Positions 60,761-64,000 of a stretch of 64,000 bases of DNA are shown one piece after another. The notes under the pieces were generated by a model. It was not told where the DNA came from. It made no database searches and saw nothing but the letters and a program-made list of their open reading frames with translations. The position numbers and the translations under genes were made by a program. Source of the stretch: Tenacibaculum ovolyticum DSM 18103 (lineage in GTDB: Bacteria; Bacteroidota; Bacteroidia; Flavobacteriales; Flavobacteriaceae); assembly GCF_000430545.1 (NCBI RefSeq), contig NZ_AUMF01000020.1, positions 1 to 64,000 of the forward strand, in the 5' to 3' direction. Every line of letters begins with the position of its first letter. The stretch's first letter is position 1.

Positions 60761-63271
60761 ATGTACAAAAAAACGCTTTTTTGTTTTTCTTTTTTATTGA
60801 TTTCTATATCAATAACAGCTCAAAAACCTCAAAAATTGACATCGAATCAAATTTATGAGCAGCTTCAAAAATTAAATTTTTTAGGATCAGCATTATATAT
60901 CGCAGCACATCCCGATGATGAAAATACACGTTTAATTGCTTATTTAGCAAATCATGAAAAAGCGAGAACAGGTTATTTATCGTTAACTCGTGGTGATGGA
61001 GGGCAAAATTTAATTGGCTCAGAAATGAGAGAGTTGTTAGGTGTAATTCGTACGCAAGAGTTGTTAGCTGCAAGAAGAGTAGATGGTGGAGAACAACGTT
61101 TTTCTAGAGCGAATGATTTTGGTTATTCGAAGCATCCAGATGAAACTTTAAAAATTTGGAATAAAGACAACGTTTTATCTGATGTAGTTTGGGCTATTCG
61201 AACATTCAAACCAGATGTAATTATTAACCGTTTTAATCATAGAACGCCGGGTACTACGCATGGACATCATACCTCTTCTGCTATGTTGAGTGTTGAGGCT
61301 TTCGACTTAGCTAATGACAAAACAAAATATCCTAGTCAATTAAAAAATACAAGTGTATGGAAACCACAACGTTTGTTCTTTAATACTTCTTGGTGGTTTT
61401 ACGGAAGTAGAGAGAATTTTGAAAAGGCGGATAAAAGTAAGATGTTAAGTTTTGATATTGGAGCGTATTACCCTTTAAAAGGTTTATCTAATAACGAACT
61501 AGCTTCTATGGCGAGTAGTCAGCATTTATGTCAAGGTTTTGGACGGTTAACAACTAGAGGAAGTCAAACAGAATATGTTGAGTTTTTAAAAGGAGATTTT
61601 CCTAAGGATAAAAACGATATTTTTTCAGGAATTAATACTACTTGGAATAGGGTAGAAGGAGGTGGAGAAATAGGCGCTATTTTATATGAAGTTGAAAAGA
61701 ATTTTAATTTTGTTAATCCATCAAAGCATCTTGGTGAATTAATGAAAGCTTATAAATTAGTTCAAAACTTAAAAGATGCCCATTGGAAAAAAATAAAATC
61801 AAAAGAACTTAAACAAATTATAAAGTCTTGTGCTGGGTTGTATTTAGAAGCTTCTGCAAATGCATCAAGTACAATTCCAAATAGTACATTTAATGTAAAC
61901 TTTGAAGTATTAAATAGAAGTAATCTATTAATTGAACTGTCTTCTATTGATATTCTTCCAACAGGAAAAAAGATATCAAAAGAACTGGAGTTAGCACCTA
62001 ATTCAAAACAAAATTTTAAAGAGAGTATAACTATTAAAAATGTAGATTATTCTTCACCATATTGGTTAAATAAACCTTGGGACTTAGGTATGTATACTGT
62101 TAATAATAAAAAACTAATCGGAAACCCAGAAAGCATTAGGCCTGTACATATATCTTATAATCTGGTTATCGAGAACGAGCCAATTACATTTAATATACCT
62201 GTTGTTTATAGGTATTCTAAAAGGGATGAAGGCGAGGTTTATGAGCCTTTTGAAGTTTTACCTAAAGTTACGACAAGGTTAAAGAGTAAAGTACTTATTT
62301 TTTCTAATGACACTGCTAAAAATGTTTCTTTAGAAGTGCGTTCTGGTGATAAAAATGTAAATGGTATAGTTTCTTTAGAAGTTCCTAAAGGGTGGAGTGT
62401 ATCACCTAAAATGGCTAAATTTAGTATAGCGCAAAAAGGAGATAAGCAGCTTATTGATTTTAAAATAACACCATCAAATAATCAATCGGAAGGAGTTTTA
62501 AAGGCAATAGCTACTATTGATAATAAAAAATACGATAAAGAATTAGTTGAGATTAATTACAAGCATATACCTAAACAGTCTGTTTTATTACCATCACAAG
62601 CGAAAGTAGTTCGTTTAAATATTAAGAAAAGAGGTGATAAGATAGCGTATATACAAGGATCTGGAGATGCTATTCCTGAAAATTTACGACAAATAGGTTA
62701 TAGAGTAGTAGAAATAAAACCAAAAGATATAAATGAAAAAAGCTTACAAAAGTACGACGCTGTAGTTGTGGGTATTCGTGCTTATAATACTTTATCAGAA
62801 TTACAATTTAAGCAAAAATATCTGTTAGAATTTGTAAAGAACGGTGGTAATATGATTGTTCAGTATAATACTAATAGAAGGGTCGATGTAAAAGCTCCAT
62901 TTGAGTTAAAACTATCAAGAGATAGAGTAACAGATGAAAATGCAAAAGTTACTTTATTGGCTAAAGATCATTCAATTTTAAATTATCCGAATAAAGTTAC
63001 TGAAGCAGATTTTAATGGTTGGGTTCAAGAAAGAGGGTTGTATTTTCCTAATAAATGGAGTAAAGAATACACGCCAATTTTATCAATGCATGATAAAGGA
63101 GAAACAGCCAAGGAAGGTAGTTTATTAATAGCTAAATATGGTAAAGGAAATTATATATATACAGGTTTAAGCTTCTTTAGAGAGTTACCTGTAGGTGTTT
63201 CTGGCGCTTATAAATTATTTGCAAATATGCTATCTGTAGGTAAGGAAGATAAGGTTAAAGAACAACTTTAG
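60761..63271 (+). CDS. Large PIG-L family deacetylase, exported
   Basis: This is an 836-residue protein with signal peptide MYKKTLFCFSFLLISISITA. The PIG-L/LmbE deacetylase domain spans about 25-330: the zinc-site motif is AHPDDENTR and the later His is in TTHGHHTSSAM, so it should remove acetyl groups from an N-acetylglucosamine-like sugar conjugate. Residues about 340-600 form beta domains (NEW3-like, VPKGWSVSPKMAKFS). The C-terminal 200 residues (AYIQGSGDAIPENLRQIGY, VVVGIRAYNTL) look like a glutamine-amidotransferase or ThuA-type fold. This combination is common in Bacteroidetes, but its substrate is unknown. A terminator follows. Confidence 0.88.
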   Translation: MYKKTLFCFSFLLISISITAQKPQKLTSNQIYEQLQKLNFLGSALYIAAHPDDENTRLIAYLANHEKARTGYLSLTRGDGGQNLIGSEMRELLGVIRTQELLAARRVDGGEQRFSRANDFGYSKHPDETLKIWNKDNVLSDVVWAIRTFKPDVIINRFNHRTPGTTHGHHTSSAMLSVEAFDLANDKTKYPSQLKNTSVWKPQRLFFNTSWWFYGSRENFEKADKSKMLSFDIGAYYPLKGLSNNELASMASSQHLCQGFGRLTTRGSQTEYVEFLKGDFPKDKNDIFSGINTTWNRVEGGGEIGAILYEVEKNFNFVNPSKHLGELMKAYKLVQNLKDAHWKKIKSKELKQIIKSCAGLYLEASANASSTIPNSTFNVNFEVLNRSNLLIELSSIDILPTGKKISKELELAPNSKQNFKESITIKNVDYSSPYWLNKPWDLGMYTVNNKKLIGNPESIRPVHISYNLVIENEPITFNIPVVYRYSKRDEGEVYEPFEVLPKVTTRLKSKVLIFSNDTAKNVSLEVRSGDKNVNGIVSLEVPKGWSVSPKMAKFSIAQKGDKQLIDFKITPSNNQSEGVLKAIATIDNKKYDKELVEINYKHIPKQSVLLPSQAKVVRLNIKKRGDKIAYIQGSGDAIPENLRQIGYRVVEIKPKDINEKSLQKYDAVVVGIRAYNTLSELQFKQKYLLEFVKNGGNMIVQYNTNRRVDVKAPFELKLSRDRVTDENAKVTLLAKDHSILNYPNKVTEADFNGWVQERGLYFPNKWSKEYTPILSMHDKGETAKEGSLLIAKYGKGNYIYTGLSFFRELPVGVSGAYKLFANMLSVGKEDKVKEQL

Positions 63272-63289
63272 TTACTCTTTAAATAAAAG

Positions 63290-63327
63290 AAAGCCTCGAG
63301 AACAATATGTTTTCGAGGCTTTTTTAT
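63290..63327. terminator. Bidirectional terminator
   Basis: The stem agcctcgagaac / gttttcgaggct has one G-U pair and is followed by tttttatt. It lies between the convergent PIG-L and M42 genes. Confidence 0.85.
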
Positions 63328-63361
63328 TAAGAAATTACTTTATTTCTTATGTTATATAGTT

Positions 63362-64000
63362 TTACTTAAAATAAGAAAAATCTTCTCCATTTTCTATTTT
63401 TAATAAACTTTCGTAAATCATTTTAATTACATTTTCAACATCATCTCTGTGTACCATTTCAACCGTTGTATGCATGTAGCGTAATGGTAAAGAAATTAAA
63501 GCAGAAGCAACACCTCCGTTACTATATGCAAAAGCATCGGTATCGGTACCTGTAGCTCTTGATAGGGCAGAACGTTGAAAAGGAATTTTGTTAGCTTCAG
63601 CAGCATCAATAATTAAATCACGTAATTTTTGTTGTACTGCAGGTGCGTAAGCAATTACAGGACCTTTACCTAACTCTAAAAGACCTTCTTTTTTCTTGTC
63701 GATCATTGGTGTAGTAGTATCATGAGTTACATCAGTAACAATAGCTACATTAGGCTTTATAGTTTGTGTAATCATTTCGGCACCACGTAAACCAATTTCT
63801 TCTTGTACAGAGTTTGTAATATATAATCCGAAAGGAAGTTCCTTTTTGTTTTCTTTTAATAAACGAGCAACTTCAGCAATCATAAAACCACCCATTCTAT
63901 TATCTAAAGCACGGCAAACAAATTTATCACCGTTTAAAATATGAAACTCATCTGGGTACGTAATTACACAACCAACGTGAACTCCTAATTTTTCTACTTC
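63362..64000 (-). CDS. M42-family aminopeptidase, partial (C-terminal 212 residues)
   Basis: This is a cytoplasmic co-catalytic metal aminopeptidase of the FrvX/PepA-like M42 group. The reading frame is open to the window edge, so the N-terminal part lies to the right of 64000. The metal Asp is in CRALDNRMGGFM at the left of the visible part, the catalytic Glu region is QEEIGLRGAEM, the bridging ligand is VTDVTHDT, and the late motif is ATGTDTDAFAYSNGG, followed by the C-terminal His in RYMHTTVEMVHRDD. Everything visible is intact. It ends near a shared terminator. Confidence 0.93.
   Translation of the reverse strand, partial: EVEKLGVHVGCVITYPDEFHILNGDKFVCRALDNRMGGFMIAEVARLLKENKKELPFGLYITNSVQEEIGLRGAEMITQTIKPNVAIVTDVTHDTTTPMIDKKKEGLLELGKGPVIAYAPAVQQKLRDLIIDAAEANKIPFQRSALSRATGTDTDAFAYSNGGVASALISLPLRYMHTTVEMVHRDDVENVIKMIYESLLKIENGEDFSYFK

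Overview
The window looks like a chromosomal segment of a marine-type Flavobacteriaceae bacterium (Bacteroidetes). Tenacibaculum or a close relative is my guess, from gene content only. The evidence is very AT-rich DNA, no Shine-Dalgarno sites, promoter -7 elements of the TAnnTTTG type, many secreted lipoproteins, SusC/BtuB-type TonB receptors with carboxypeptidase-regulatory domains, DUF4252 and DUF3822 proteins, and Bacteroidetes-type M1, S41 and M42 peptidases.

Layout. 1-280 is the tail of an rRNA operon: the 23S-5S spacer, the 5S gene and its terminator. 0.6-10.9 kb holds a TrmH-family RNA methyltransferase, an amidohydrolase pair, an Asp-box propeller lipoprotein, a patatin-DUF72 pair and an S41 peptidase. 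11.0-13.3 kb is an ECF sigma factor operon with a membrane protein and two DUF4252 proteins. 13.4-22.4 kb holds an M1 peptidase, AlkB, a methyltransferase next to a divergent protein of unknown function, a PEBP-family protein and an AraC regulator. 22.4-26.1 kb is a compact metal-homeostasis block (Fur-family regulator, TonB receptor, cation diffusion transporter) with G+C-richer DNA that looks acquired. It is followed by about 0.8 kb of non-coding DNA full of inverted repeats, including an array of six TGTACA palindromes in alternating orientation with a 54-55 bp period.

26.7-36.4 kb is mainly a vitamin B12 block. A five-gene operon on the minus strand (cobU, cobT, cobS, cobC-like, BtuF-like lipoprotein) performs nucleotide-loop assembly. 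A divergent signal-less B12-binding protein gene is followed by a cobalamin riboswitch, a BtuB-like receptor and a propeller lipoprotein in the BtuG position. This is a salvage and uptake system: no corrin-ring genes and no BtuCD permease are in the window.

36.5-64 kb is mostly housekeeping. It holds a split MacAB-type exporter (one ATPase, two permeases, one adaptor), gcvT, an M24 peptidase with a TlpA-like thioredoxin, a VF530 protein, a free-standing LAGLIDADG protein beside a MEST-like hydrolase, priA, hutI, a second M1 peptidase, the rsmD-DUF3822 operon, a RecD/Dda-type helicase, a large PIG-L deacetylase and the C-terminal part of an M42 aminopeptidase running off the right edge.

The most interesting unexplained items are the TGTACA array, the sigma/DUF4252 operon, the PRMT-like methyltransferase with its divergent partner, the LAGLIDADG protein with a degenerate second motif, and the BtuB/BtuG-like pair with two BtuF-like proteins but no visible BtuCD.
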